From positions 2,108,001 to 2,172,000 of the forward strand of contig NZ_CP126267.1 of NCBI RefSeq assembly GCF_001864935.2: DNA of 64,000 nt, read 5' to 3'. The notes below the pieces were generated by a model that saw nothing but the letters and a program-made list of their open reading frames with translations, ran no database searches and was not told the origin of the DNA. The position numbers and the translations under genes are program-made. Every line of letters starts with the position of its first letter. Within the stretch, counting starts at the first letter, position 1. The stretch comes from Curtobacterium sp. MCBA15_012 (GTDB lineage Bacteria > Actinomycetota > Actinomycetes > Actinomycetales > Microbacteriaceae). Shown one piece after another: positions 8,594 to 16,910 of the stretch.

Positions 8594-9258
8594 TCCGGGT
8601 CCTGGTGGCGGACGACCAGCCGCTCGTGCGCGCCGGGGTGTCGGCGCTGCTCGCGGCGGAGCCCGACGTCGAGGTCGTCGGCGTCGCGGCCGACGGCGGT
8701 GAGGCACTGGCCCTGGCGCGGAGCACGCGGCCCGACGTCGCGGTGCTCGACATCCGGATGCCGGTGCGGAACGGCATCGAGGTCGCCCGGGAGCTCTGCG
8801 CTCCCGGTGCCGACCCCGCGGTGCCCGTGCTGGTGCTGACGACGTTCGACCTCGACGACCTGGTGTTCGGCGCGCTCGAGGCCGGGGCGTCCGGCTTCCT
8901 GCTCAAGGACGCCGAGCCCGACGTGATCGTCGACGCGGTCCGGCAGGTCGCGGCGGGCAACGGCACCATCGACCAGTCCCTGACCCGGCGGGTACTGCGG
9001 GAGTTCGTCTCCCGCCGGAGCCTGCAGCCGGTGACCGGGGACCGTGCCGCCGAGGTCCTCACCGCCCGGGAGCGCGACGTGCTCCTGCTGCTGGCCCAGG
9101 GCATGTCGAACGAGGAGATCGCGGCGGAGCTCGTCGTCGAGGTCTCCACCGTGAAGTCGCACCTGGCACGGATGCTGCCGAAGCTCGGGGTGCGGTCGCG
9201 CCTGCAGGCCGTGGTGTGGGCGTACCAGAACCGCGTCGTGGCGGTCCCGGAGGGCTAG
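8590..9258 (+). CDS. NarL/FixJ-family response regulator
   Basis: 222 aa from a GTG overlapping the kinase stop (GTGA, 8590-8593). Receiver domain: acidic pair D8/D9, phosphoacceptor D54 in VLDIRMP, the Thr in LVLTTFD and the Lys in GFLLKDAEP. The C-terminal LuxR helix-turn-helix covers LTARERDVLLLLAQGMSNEEIAAELVVEVSTVKSHLARMLPKLGVRSR. It is the cognate partner of the upstream kinase. No direct target is visible; autoregulation of the protease-kinase-regulator cluster is the simplest guess. Confidence 0.95.
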   Translation: MIRVLVADDQPLVRAGVSALLAAEPDVEVVGVAADGGEALALARSTRPDVAVLDIRMPVRNGIEVARELCAPGADPAVPVLVLTTFDLDDLVFGALEAGASGFLLKDAEPDVIVDAVRQVAAGNGTIDQSLTRRVLREFVSRRSLQPVTGDRAAEVLTARERDVLLLLAQGMSNEEIAAELVVEVSTVKSHLARMLPKLGVRSRLQAVVWAYQNRVVAVPEG

Positions 9259-9283
9259 CCGCGGGCAGGTGGGCGGCAGTGCG

Positions 9284-9886
9284 TCACGGGGACGGGCGCA
9301 CCGCGGCGACGACCCGCTCGACCGCGGCCGCCACGGCATGCTCGCGCACGGCCGGGTCCTCGTGTTCGGACTCGTGGACGAACGCGGTCGCCCCGCGCAC
9401 CGCGCCGCAGAAGTCCACCACGCCGTGCTCGAGCTGCGTCCGGAGTGCGCGCTCGTAGCCGTGCCGCTCGTACACCCCGGCATCGTCGCCCGCGATCGGC
9501 AGGAGGTGCACCGTGAGGCGCCCGAGCCGTCGGTCGATGCGCCCGTCCGGACCGACGCCGAAGGCCCAGCCGTTCACGAACACCCGGTCGAGCCATCCCT
9601 TCAGCAGCGCCGGTACCGACCACCACCACACCGGGAACACGAGCACCAGGTGGTCCGCCCCGTCGAGGCGTGCCTGCTCCGCCGCGACGTCGGGCGCCGG
9701 GTCGGTGCCGGTCCGGTAGGTGTGCCGGTCGGCTGCCGTGAAGCGGGGGTCGAACCCCTCGGCGGCGAGGTCCGCGATCGTCGCCGGGCCCGCACCAGCG
9801 GCGTCGAGCGCCGTTCGGAGTCGGTGGGCGACGGCGAGCGTCAGCGAGTCAGGATCCGGGTGGGCGGTCACGATGAGCGTCGACAC
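9284..9886 (-). CDS. Flavodoxin-fold NAD(P)H oxidoreductase (quinone reductase family)
   Basis: 200 aa flavoprotein of the NQO/MdaB/YwrO group that reduces quinones or similar acceptors with NAD(P)H. The N-terminal LIVTAHPDPDSLT holds the phosphate-binding loop for FMN/FAD, and FPVWWWSVPALLKGWLDRVFVNGWAF is the family hallmark. The GTG at 9886 is preferred over upstream codons because AGGATCGAGG stands just in front of it and the fold begins immediately. It follows the transcarbamylase-like gene by 40 bp on the same strand and is convergent with the response regulator gene (25 bp between stops). Confidence 0.88.
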   Translation of the reverse strand: MSTLIVTAHPDPDSLTLAVAHRLRTALDAAGAGPATIADLAAEGFDPRFTAADRHTYRTGTDPAPDVAAEQARLDGADHLVLVFPVWWWSVPALLKGWLDRVFVNGWAFGVGPDGRIDRRLGRLTVHLLPIAGDDAGVYERHGYERALRTQLEHGVVDFCGAVRGATAFVHESEHEDPAVREHAVAAAVERVVAAVRPSP

Positions 9887-9926
9887 GCCTCGATCCTGCC
9901 AGCAGCTGGTGACCGGGCGCCCCGCG

Positions 9927-10742
9927 TCATCCGGTGCAGTGGGCGAGCACGGCCTGCTGCACCGGGACCAGGGCACGCTTCGCCGCGTACCCGACGAACG
10001 CCGCACCCGAGAGCGCGTCCGCGGCGAGCTCGCGACCCCGGACGAAGGGCGGGCAGGGTGCGAACCGGACCCCGGTCGGCGCCCAGGACAACACCTCAGC
10101 CGTCACCCGGAACGGCGCCAGCGCACCGGCGTGCGGTCCTGGCCCGTCGGTGACGACGACGTCGGCGTCCGCGACGGCGGCCCGGAGGTCGTCGGTCCAG
10201 GCGAGTCCGGCGGTCGCCAGTGCGCTCGGGCAGCACTGCACGAGGTCGAAGCCGAACAGGCGCGACGCCTCGGCCCACGCCCGTGCGATGTTCCCGTCCG
10301 CGCCGACGAAGCGGACCCGGAGCGCGCCGACGTCCGTTCCCCCGGTCAGCGCGTAGAGGTCGGCGAGGACCTCGCACGGGTGGTTCTCCGAGGTCATCGC
10401 GTTCACCACCGGGACGGCGGCGGCCGCCGCGAGCGCCTCGAGCAGCGCGATGTCCGGGTGCCGCACGACGAGCACGTCGACGAACTGCGCCAGGTACGCC
10501 GCGACGTCCCGCGGTGCCTCGTCCTTGTCGAGGGTCTCCGGTGGGAAGACGATCGGCTGCATCCCGGCGAGCACGGCCCCCCGCTCGAACGAGGCCCGCG
10601 TGCGCAGGCTCGTCGGTGGGAAGAACATCGCCGCGGCTCCGCCGAGGACGGGGCCGGCTCCGCGCTCGTACGCCCGGGCGAGGGCGAACACCGCGTCGGC
10701 GTCGTCGAGGGTCCAGTCGTCCAGTCGGAGCAGGTGGCGCAT
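9927..10742 (-). CDS. Divergent ornithine/aspartate-carbamoyltransferase-family protein
   Basis: 271 aa, shorter than the usual 300-340. The carbamoyl-phosphate loop survives as SLRTR (S45-R49; canonical STRTR), the HPxQ motif as HPCE (121-124), and the ornithine-side HCLP as APCPP (C230). The central VRFVGADGNIARAW replaces the usual VGDxxNVxxS block. Those changes leave carbamoyl-phosphate binding plausible, while the second substrate is uncertain. No other arginine-biosynthesis gene is nearby, so it is unlikely to be the housekeeping argF. The ATG lies 6 nt after a TAGGGT box. Orientation and spacing suggest co-transcription with the flavodoxin-fold reductase downstream. Confidence 0.75.
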   Translation of the reverse strand: MRHLLRLDDWTLDDADAVFALARAYERGAGPVLGGAAAMFFPPTSLRTRASFERGAVLAGMQPIVFPPETLDKDEAPRDVAAYLAQFVDVLVVRHPDIALLEALAAAAAVPVVNAMTSENHPCEVLADLYALTGGTDVGALRVRFVGADGNIARAWAEASRLFGFDLVQCCPSALATAGLAWTDDLRAAVADADVVVTDGPGPHAGALAPFRVTAEVLSWAPTGVRFAPCPPFVRGRELAADALSGAAFVGYAAKRALVPVQQAVLAHCTG

Positions 10743-10748
10743 CCGCCG

Positions 10749-10754
10749 ACCCTA
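10749..10754 (-). promoter_or_regulatory. Candidate -10 box of the transcarbamylase-like gene
   Basis: TAGGGT on the minus strand ends 6 nt before the ATG at 10742; this is a leaderless arrangement. Confidence 0.5.
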
Positions 10755-10775
10755 CGGGCCGACGGCACGCGCGGC

Positions 10776-10811
10776 CGGGAGGCGCGTGGCGGGGCCGACC
10801 CGCGCCTCCCG
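10776..10811. repeat. GGGAGGCGCG-type inverted repeat
   Basis: CGGGAGGCGCG (10776-10786) pairs with CGCGCCTCCCG (10801-10811) across a 14-nt loop. It is a member of the dispersed GGGAGGC/GCCTCCC family. Here it lies between two divergent starts, so it cannot be a terminator for either neighbour. Confidence 0.8.
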
Positions 10812-10862
10812 ACCGGTGGGTGGGCGCGACGGCGGCGGGGCCGACCGTGGGACGATTGCCGG

Positions 10863-12527
10863 ATGACCGCCACGCTCGTCGCCAAGGACCTCGCCGGCGG
10901 CCACGCCGCCCGCACGCTCTTCGAGGGGCTCGACCTGACGGTCGCCCCGGGTGACGTGGTCGGCCTGGTCGGCGTGAACGGCGCCGGCAAGTCGACGCTG
11001 CTGCGGCTGCTCGCGGGCGTCGACGAGCCGCTCGCCGGGTCGGTGTCGACGAACCCGCCGGACGCGTTCGTCGGGTGGCTGCCGCAGGAGCACGAGCGCG
11101 TCGACGGTGAGACGGTCGCGGACTACGTCGCACGGCGCACCGGCTGCGCGGACGCGACGGTCGCGATGGACCGGGCCGCCGAGGCACTCGGCGCCCCCGA
11201 CGCCGACGACGCGGCCGCCGACCGCTACTCGGTCGCCCTCGACCGGTGGCTCGCGTCCGGGGCGGCCGACCTCGACGACCGCCTGCCGGTCGTGCTCGGC
11301 GAGCTCGGCCTCGCGGTCACGGCCGGTGGCGACGGTGTCGGCCCGCACTCCCCGATGACGGCGCTGTCCGGCGGGCAGGCCGCCCGGGTGGGCCTCGCGG
11401 CGCTGCTGCTGTCCCGCTTCGACGTGGTGCTGCTCGACGAGCCCACGAACGACCTCGACCTCGACGGCCTCGAGCGGTTGGAGCAGTTCGTGCACGGCCT
11501 CCGCGGCGGGGTCGTCCTGGTCAGCCACGACCGCGAGTTCCTCGCCCGCTCGGTGACCGCCGTGCTCGAGCTCGACCTGGCGCAGTCGTCGCACCGCATC
11601 TTCGGCGGCGGGTACGACGCGTACCTCGAGGAGCGCGAGGTCGCCCGGCAGCACAAGCGCGACGCGTACGACGAGTTCGCCGCGACCAAGGCCGACCTCG
11701 TCTCGCGTGCCCGGACCCAGCGCGAGTGGTCGAGCCAGGGCGTGCGGAACGCGATGAAGAAGAACCCCGACAACGACAAGATCCGCCGGAAGGCCGCGAG
11801 CGAGTCGAGCGAGAAGCAGGCGCAGAAGGTCCGGCAGATGGAGTCGCGGATCGCCCGGCTCGACGAGGTCGAGGAGCCGCGCAAGGAGTGGCAGCTCGCC
11901 TTCACGATCGGCAGCGCCCCGCGCTCGTCGGCCGTCGTCGCGACCCTGTCCCAGGCCGTGGTGCAGCAGGGCGACCACACCCTCGGACCGGTGTCGCTGC
12001 AGGTCTCCGGCGGGGACCGGATCGGCATCACCGGACCGAACGGGGCCGGCAAGTCGACGCTGCTGCGCACCCTGCTCGGCCGGGTCGCCCCGACCTCGGG
12101 GACGGCCTCGCTCGGGTCGAACGTCGCGATCGGCGAGGTCGACCAGGCGCGCGGGGCGTTCGCCGGCGACCAGCCACTGGCCGCGGCGTTCGAGGACCTC
12201 GTGCCCGAGATGACCACCGCCGACGTCCGCACGCTGCTCGCGAAGTTCGGGCTGAAGGCCGACCACGTCGGACGTCCCGCCGCGGCACTGTCGCCGGGTG
12301 AGCGGACCCGTGCGGCGCTCGCGCTGCTGCAGGCCCGCGGGGTGAACGTGCTCGTGCTCGACGAACCCACGAACCACCTCGACCTGGCGGCGATCGAGCA
12401 GCTCGAGCAGGCGCTCGACTCCTACGACGGCACGCTCCTGCTCGTCACGCACGACCGCCGCATGCTCGACACGGTGCGGCTCGACCGGCAGTGGCGTGTC
12501 GAGGACGGGCGGGTCACCGAGGTCTGA
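10863..12527 (+). CDS. ABC-F family ATPase
   Basis: 554 aa protein with two nucleotide-binding domains and no membrane segment. First domain: Walker A GVNGAGKST, signature LSGGQAARVG, Walker B VVLLDEPTNDLDLDGL. Second domain: GPNGAGKST, LSPGERTRAALALL, VLVLDEPTNHLDLAAIEQLE. Between them is the charged helical linker (SRARTQREWSSQGVRNAMKKNPDNDKIRRKAASESSEKQ) that in ABC-F proteins reaches into the ribosomal E/P site. Such proteins relieve ribosome stalling or protect against ribosome-targeting antibiotics. The ATG is 6 nt after GACGAT, a weak -10. The gene stands alone, so a housekeeping translation factor or a resistance determinant are both possible. Confidence 0.93.
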   Translation: MTATLVAKDLAGGHAARTLFEGLDLTVAPGDVVGLVGVNGAGKSTLLRLLAGVDEPLAGSVSTNPPDAFVGWLPQEHERVDGETVADYVARRTGCADATVAMDRAAEALGAPDADDAAADRYSVALDRWLASGAADLDDRLPVVLGELGLAVTAGGDGVGPHSPMTALSGGQAARVGLAALLLSRFDVVLLDEPTNDLDLDGLERLEQFVHGLRGGVVLVSHDREFLARSVTAVLELDLAQSSHRIFGGGYDAYLEEREVARQHKRDAYDEFAATKADLVSRARTQREWSSQGVRNAMKKNPDNDKIRRKAASESSEKQAQKVRQMESRIARLDEVEEPRKEWQLAFTIGSAPRSSAVVATLSQAVVQQGDHTLGPVSLQVSGGDRIGITGPNGAGKSTLLRTLLGRVAPTSGTASLGSNVAIGEVDQARGAFAGDQPLAAAFEDLVPEMTTADVRTLLAKFGLKADHVGRPAAALSPGERTRAALALLQARGVNVLVLDEPTNHLDLAAIEQLEQALDSYDGTLLLVTHDRRMLDTVRLDRQWRVEDGRVTEV

Positions 12528-12604
12528 GCGCAGCGGGTCGCCCGGCCGACCCCGCGTGCCCGCACGGCCGGGATCTGGTGGACTGGGGTCGGGGAGGCTG
12601 ACAC

Positions 12605-13519
12605 ATGCAGCGGAAGACCTGGGGCATCGTCCTCGCAGCGGTGGGGGTGCTCGCCGTCGCGGGCGTCGGGATCGGCGCCGCCGTCGGCGGTGGCGGACAG
12701 GCGGAACCCCGTGCGGTGCGCACCACCGAACGGGCACCGACACCGACCCCCACGCCGACACCGGCACTCCCGGCGGTCCCGGCCGCACCGTCGGCGGAGA
12801 CCCTCGCCGCACTCCCGCTGGCATACCACGACGCCGTCGTGCCGGCGCTCCTCGACGGCACGCGGGTGCAGCCCGAGGAGCAGTGGACCATCGCGACGCC
12901 GAACGCGCCGCTCGTGGCCCTGTACGCCGACCCCGCGGCGACGGCCGCCCCGGTCGCCACGCTCGCGTCGACGGTCACCACACTCGACACCCCGGCGGTC
13001 ACCGCCGTGTGGGGACGCTCCCCCGGCCTCGACGGTGGGATGGTGCTCGTCTCCACGCCCGCACGCAACCGCACCCCCGGCGACGGCGGCGACCCGACCG
13101 CGCCGAGCGCGACCTTCGCCTGGGCACGCGCGGCAGACTTCACCCTGGCGTCGGTCGACCGGATGATCCGGGTCGACGTCGCCGCGTCGACGGTCTCCGT
13201 GGTCGGCCGGGACGGCGCCGTCTCGGCCACCGAGACCGCCCGGCTCGGCACGCCCGACGACCCGACGCCCACCGGGACCGCGACCTACGTCGAGGCGGCC
13301 TACGTCGACGCGCGCGTCACCTACACGCAGGGGAACCCGATCATCCTCACCGGGGCGCACTCGTCCCGGATCCCGCAGTACGGCGGCAACGCGGCGCTCA
13401 CCGCGCTGCACTACTACCCGGACCCGACCGGCAGCTCGCACGGCTGCGTGCGGATCTCGGCGGCGATGACGAAGACGCTCGCAGCACTGCCGGTCGGCAC
13501 CCCGGTCTGGTTCACCTGA
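12605..13519 (+). CDS. Secreted L,D-transpeptidase (YkuD domain)
   Basis: 304 aa cell-wall enzyme that makes 3-3 peptidoglycan cross-links or anchors proteins. An N-terminal hydrophobic helix (TWGIVLAAVGVLAVAGVGIGAAVGG) serves as signal or anchor, followed by a Thr-Pro repeat linker and an Ala/Pro-rich segment. The catalytic motif GSSHGCVRIS near the C-terminus carries His279 and Cys281, matching the YkuD SHGCxR. The extracytoplasmic part before it has no other recognised domain. GGGGAGG at about 9 nt supports the ATG at 12605. Its stop codon overlaps the 3' end of the convergent gntK by 8 bp (13512-13519). Confidence 0.9.
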   Translation: MQRKTWGIVLAAVGVLAVAGVGIGAAVGGGGQAEPRAVRTTERAPTPTPTPTPALPAVPAAPSAETLAALPLAYHDAVVPALLDGTRVQPEEQWTIATPNAPLVALYADPAATAAPVATLASTVTTLDTPAVTAVWGRSPGLDGGMVLVSTPARNRTPGDGGDPTAPSATFAWARAADFTLASVDRMIRVDVAASTVSVVGRDGAVSATETARLGTPDDPTPTGTATYVEAAYVDARVTYTQGNPIILTGAHSSRIPQYGGNAALTALHYYPDPTGSSHGCVRISAAMTKTLAALPVGTPVWFT

Positions 13520-14099
13520 CGGGCGTGAGCCCCAGGCGCTCGACGACCTCGGCACTCTCCTCCTGCGGTGTCCGGTCCGCGGCCACCGTCAGGTGCGCCT
13601 CGTCGGCCTCCGGCGGTTCGAGCGTCGCGAGCTGGGACGCCAGGAGCGACGTCGGCATGAAGTGCCCGGAGCGTGCGGCCATCCGGTCCGCGATGAGGGT
13701 GCCGTCCCCGGAGACGTGCACGAACACCACGCCGGGCGCCCGCAGCACGTCACGGTAGGAGCGTTTCAGGGCCGAGCAGGTCACGACACCGGGGCGGCCC
13801 AGGTCGAGGTGGTCGCCGATCCACGACGCGACGACGTCGAGCCACGGCCAGCGGTCCTCGTCGGTGAGCGGGGTGCCCGCCTGCATCTTCGCGACGTTCG
13901 CCGGCGGGTGCATGTCGTCGCCCTCGGCGAGGTCCCATCCGAGCCGGTCCGCGACCATCGCCGCGACGGTCGACTTGCCCGAACCGGAGACGCCCATGAC
14001 GACCAGGACCCGCACGTCCGACGTCCCGACCGCAGGCGACCCGACGGACGGTGCGGCCGGGGCCGCGTCGGACCCCGTCGGCCCCGCACCGGCGGTCAC
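13512..14099 (-). CDS. gntK: Gluconokinase
   Basis: 195 aa kinase phosphorylating gluconate to 6-phosphogluconate for the pentose phosphate route. P-loop GVSGSGKST, then EGDDMHPPANVAKMQAGTPLTDEDRWPWL, the classic GntK substrate block, CSALKRSYRDVLR, and FVHV with the HFMPTSLLASQLATLEPP lid. The GTG at 14099 overlaps the gntP TGA (GTGA, 14096-14099). It adds a short, probably disordered Ala/Pro/Gly-rich leader of about 28 residues before the kinase; a later start cannot be excluded. Co-transcribed with gntP. Confidence 0.93.
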   Translation of the reverse strand: MTAGAGPTGSDAAPAAPSVGSPAVGTSDVRVLVVMGVSGSGKSTVAAMVADRLGWDLAEGDDMHPPANVAKMQAGTPLTDEDRWPWLDVVASWIGDHLDLGRPGVVTCSALKRSYRDVLRAPGVVFVHVSGDGTLIADRMAARSGHFMPTSLLASQLATLEPPEADEAHLTVAADRTPQEESAEVVERLGLTPVR

Positions 14100-15670
14100 A
14101 GGAACACCCCGGCGAGGAGCACGCCGCCCAGGCCGATCACCGAGATGAGGCACTCGAGCACCGTCCAGGACTTGAACGTCTGCCCGACGGTGGTGCCGAG
14201 GTACCCCTTCACGAGCCAGAACCCGGCGTCGTTGACGTGCGACAGGAAGACCGAGCCCGCACCGATCGCCAGGACGAGCAGCGAGGTCTCCGGCGTGGAC
14301 AGCCCCTCGGCGATCGGCGCCATGATGCCCGCGGCGGTGACGGTCGCGACGGTGGCCGAACCGGTCGCCACCCGGACGAGCGCCGACACGGCCCAGGCCA
14401 CGAGCAGCACCGAGACGCCCGACTCCTGCACGGCGTCGGCGATCACGCCGCCGATGCCGGTGTCGATGAGCACCTGCTTGAAGCCGCCGCCGGCACCGAC
14501 GATGAGCAGCACACCGGCGATCGGCGGCAGGGCGTCCTCGAGCGACTTCGCGACGGCCGTACGGTCCATCCCGCCGCCGATCGCGAAGAACACCATCGCG
14601 AACACGGCGGCGATGCCGATCGCGATCGTCGGCGAACCGAGGAAGTCGAGCAGCGACACCCACCCGCCGGTGGCGTCCGGGGCGGTCGCCTCGCGCACCG
14701 CCTGGGCGAGCATGAGCACGACCGGCAGCAGGATGCCGACGAGCGCGACCGCGAAGGACGGGCTGCGCGGCTCGCTGATGACGCGCGTGAAGTCGCTCTT
14801 CCCGTGCGGCAGCGAGGCCGTGTCCTGCGTGGCGGGGCCGCGCCGTGCCTCCCGACCGGCGTGCGCGGGGTCCGACGGACCGGAGCCGCCGCGCGACGAG
14901 AACATGTCGGGCGCGGGGATGTCGACCCAGCGCGCCGCGAGGCGGGCGAACAGCGGGCCGGCGAGCACGATGACCGGGATCGCCAGCACGATGCCGAACG
15001 CCAGGGTCGTGCCGAGGTCCGCGCCGACGGTCGACACGGCGACGAGCGGCCCCGGGTGCGGCGGCACGAACGCGTGCATCGTCGACAGGCCGACGAGGGC
15101 GGGCACCGCGATCTTCATGATCGGCACCTCGCTGCGCTTCGCGACGAGCACGATGATCGGGATGAGCAGCACGAGGCCGACCTCGAAGAACATCGGCAGG
15201 CCGATCAGCGCCCCGATGAGCGCCATCGTCCACGGCAGCGCGGCCTTCGAGGACCGCCGCACCAGGGTGTCGACCACGCGGTCCGCGGCACCCGAGTCCA
15301 CGAGCATGCGGCCGAACATCGCGCCGAGGCCCACGAGGATGCCGACGCTCGTCATCGTCGCGCCGAAGCCGTTGCCGAAGCTCGTCACGGCCTTGTCCGG
15401 CGCGAGCCCGGCGCCGATGCCGACCCCCAGCGCACCGACGAGCAGCGCGATGAACGGGTGCACCTTGAGCCAGGTGATGAGCGCGATGATGACGACGATC
15501 CCCGCGAGCGCCGCGACGACCAGTTGCGTCACCGACCCGGACGGGTCGACGGTCTGGGTGCCGCCGCCCTCCGCCGCCAGCACGGTCAGGCCGTGCAGCG
15601 GGTCCACCGACCCGGCGTGCGCGGTGCTCGCGGTGGTCGCCGTCGCGAGTCCGCTGCTGCTGTGAGGCAT
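14096..15670 (-). CDS. gntP: Gluconate:H+ symporter (GntP family)
   Basis: 524 aa membrane transporter bringing gluconate in for GntK. About twelve helices; family blocks include FFEVGLVLLIPI, HAFVPPHPGPLVAVSTVGADLG, and GSVFLSHVNDAGFWLVKGYLGTTVGQTFKSWTVLE near the C-terminus, all diagnostic of GntP. The central cytoplasmic loop (about residues 258-300) contains AGREARRGPATQD. That stretch is encoded by half of the dispersed GGGAGGC repeat (bases 14847-14854), which suggests the repeat entered the gene in frame. The start at 15670 gives a long Ser/Thr/Ala N-terminus before the first helix, so an internal start is possible. Confidence 0.95.
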   Translation of the reverse strand: MPHSSSGLATATTASTAHAGSVDPLHGLTVLAAEGGGTQTVDPSGSVTQLVVAALAGIVVIIALITWLKVHPFIALLVGALGVGIGAGLAPDKAVTSFGNGFGATMTSVGILVGLGAMFGRMLVDSGAADRVVDTLVRRSSKAALPWTMALIGALIGLPMFFEVGLVLLIPIIVLVAKRSEVPIMKIAVPALVGLSTMHAFVPPHPGPLVAVSTVGADLGTTLAFGIVLAIPVIVLAGPLFARLAARWVDIPAPDMFSSRGGSGPSDPAHAGREARRGPATQDTASLPHGKSDFTRVISEPRSPSFAVALVGILLPVVLMLAQAVREATAPDATGGWVSLLDFLGSPTIAIGIAAVFAMVFFAIGGGMDRTAVAKSLEDALPPIAGVLLIVGAGGGFKQVLIDTGIGGVIADAVQESGVSVLLVAWAVSALVRVATGSATVATVTAAGIMAPIAEGLSTPETSLLVLAIGAGSVFLSHVNDAGFWLVKGYLGTTVGQTFKSWTVLECLISVIGLGGVLLAGVFL

Positions 15671-15765
15671 CGGTGCCCCTTCCCGGGCCGCTGCACCGCG
15701 GCCCCGTCGCGTTCGTGGGCGCCGGTCGGCGCCGTGCGGGGCACCCTGCCGCCCCGACCCGAATA

Positions 15766-15781
15766 ATCTGATTAATCAGAT
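15766..15781. promoter_or_regulatory. Perfect 16-bp palindrome, probable operator of the gluconate regulator
   Basis: ATCTGATTAATCAGAT is a perfect palindrome in an AT-rich island within a GC-rich intergenic region, between the divergent gntP (start 15670) and GntR-type gene (start 15919). Overlapping TA-rich hexamers (for example TACGAT at 15784-15789) could be -10 boxes. Position and symmetry fit autorepression and control of gntP-gntK by the GntR-family protein; this is inference. Confidence 0.7.
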
Positions 15782-15918
15782 CATACGATGGACCGCAGCG
15801 TGCCGTCCCCCTCGCCGCGCAGTCTGCCGCTTCGATGGGGGACGTCGTCACAGCGACGACGACGGCGACAGCGACGGCCGGCAGGACCACGACCACGACC
15901 GAGCACCACGGAGGACCG

Positions 15919-16719
15919 ATGACCACGGCACGGGGCCTGCACGCGCAGGTGCTCGAGACGCTCGGGCAGCGCATCGTCGACGGCGAGCTCGCACCCGGCA
16001 CCGTCGTCCGGCCCGAGACGATCGCGGACGAGGCCGGTGTCTCCCGCTCGGTCGTCCGCGAGGCCCTGCGCGTGCTCCAGTCCCTCGGGCTGGTCGAGCC
16101 GCGGCAGCGCGTCGGGACACTCGTCCGGCCGACGGCGTCCTGGGAGCTGCTCGCACCGACCGTGATCCGCTGGCGCGGCGCCTCCCCCGCCTACTTCGCG
16201 CAGCAGCGGGAACTCCTCGAGCTCCGGCTCGGCGTGGAGCCCGTGGCCGCGTCGCTCGTCGCCGCCCGGTCGGTCACCGAGGACCCCACGGCCGGACCCA
16301 CCGACGACGGACCCGCGACCGACCCGGCCGGCACCGAGCCGACCCCGGCCGCCGCGGTGCTGGCCGCCGCCCGGGACATGACCGACGCGTGCGCCCGGGA
16401 CGACTCCCGCGCCTACCTCGAGGCCGACGTGCGCTTCCACCGTGCGCTCCTGACCGGCTCCGGGAACGCGGTCTTCGCCCACTTCGCGGGCACGGTCGAG
16501 GCCCTGCTCCGCACGCGCACGTCGGAGTCCCGCGACACGATCACCCGGTGGACGCACGACGCCGCGGCCCGGCACGAGGCGGTCGCCCTGGCGGCGGTCG
16601 CGGGCGACGCGGACGCGGCGTCCGCGGCCGCGACCGCGCTCCTGCGCGTCACGCGCGAGGAGTTCATCGCCGAGGCCCCGGCGGCCGGACGGCAGGCGCG
16701 CACCGCACCGACGCGGTGA
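15919..16719 (+). CDS. GntR-family (FadR subfamily) transcriptional regulator
   Basis: 266 aa regulator, very probably repressing gntP-gntK until gluconate or a derivative binds. The N-terminal winged helix-turn-helix is clear: GELAPGTVVRPETIADEAGVSRSVVREALRVLQSLGLVEPRQRVGT. The C-terminal FCD domain has the DVRFHRALLTGSGNAVFAHFAG segment with its metal/ligand His and Asp positions. An acidic Pro/Asp/Thr insertion (about residues 115-145) interrupts the domain. The ATG at 15919 is chosen because GGAGGACCG stands in front; an upstream in-frame ATG (15835) would add a Thr-rich leader without a site. It is divergent from gntP over the palindrome at 15766. Confidence 0.93.
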   Translation: MTTARGLHAQVLETLGQRIVDGELAPGTVVRPETIADEAGVSRSVVREALRVLQSLGLVEPRQRVGTLVRPTASWELLAPTVIRWRGASPAYFAQQRELLELRLGVEPVAASLVAARSVTEDPTAGPTDDGPATDPAGTEPTPAAAVLAAARDMTDACARDDSRAYLEADVRFHRALLTGSGNAVFAHFAGTVEALLRTRTSESRDTITRWTHDAAARHEAVALAAVAGDADAASAAATALLRVTREEFIAEAPAAGRQARTAPTR

Positions 16720-16733
16720 TCGACACCCACTGC

Positions 16734-16777
16734 CGGACGGGAGGCCCGTGACGGCGCCGCCACGGGCCTCCCGTCCG
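16734..16777. terminator. GGGAGGC-type hairpin, probable bidirectional terminator
   Basis: CGGACGGGAGGCCCGTG (16734-16750) pairs perfectly with 16761-16777 over a 10-nt loop. It lies between the convergent GntR gene (stop 16719) and the GNAT gene (stop 16911), so it can end both transcripts. No U-tract is present. It belongs to the dispersed GGGAGGC family. Confidence 0.65.
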
Positions 16778-16782
16778 CCCCG

Positions 16783-16880
16783 TGGTCGCGTCGGGACGCG
16801 CGGCGGTCGCGTCGCGACGTCGGGACGCGCGGCGGTCGCGTCGCGACGTGCGGCGGCCGCGTCGCCACGTGCGGCGGTCG
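16783..16880. repeat. Short GTCGCGTCG/GACG(C/T)GCGGCG tandem repeat
   Basis: The gap after the hairpin is filled with imperfect 21-31 bp units of GGTCGCGTCG...GCGGC, about four copies. No ORF with coding character runs through it. Confidence 0.6.
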
Positions 16881-16910
16881 TGGTCGGGAACCGGCGCGGT
16901 CGCGCGCCCG

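Noticed and set aside
16780..16905. Small gene between GntR regulator and GNAT
   Set aside because: The stretch is a tandem repeat whose frames give only Arg/Ala/Gly peptides.
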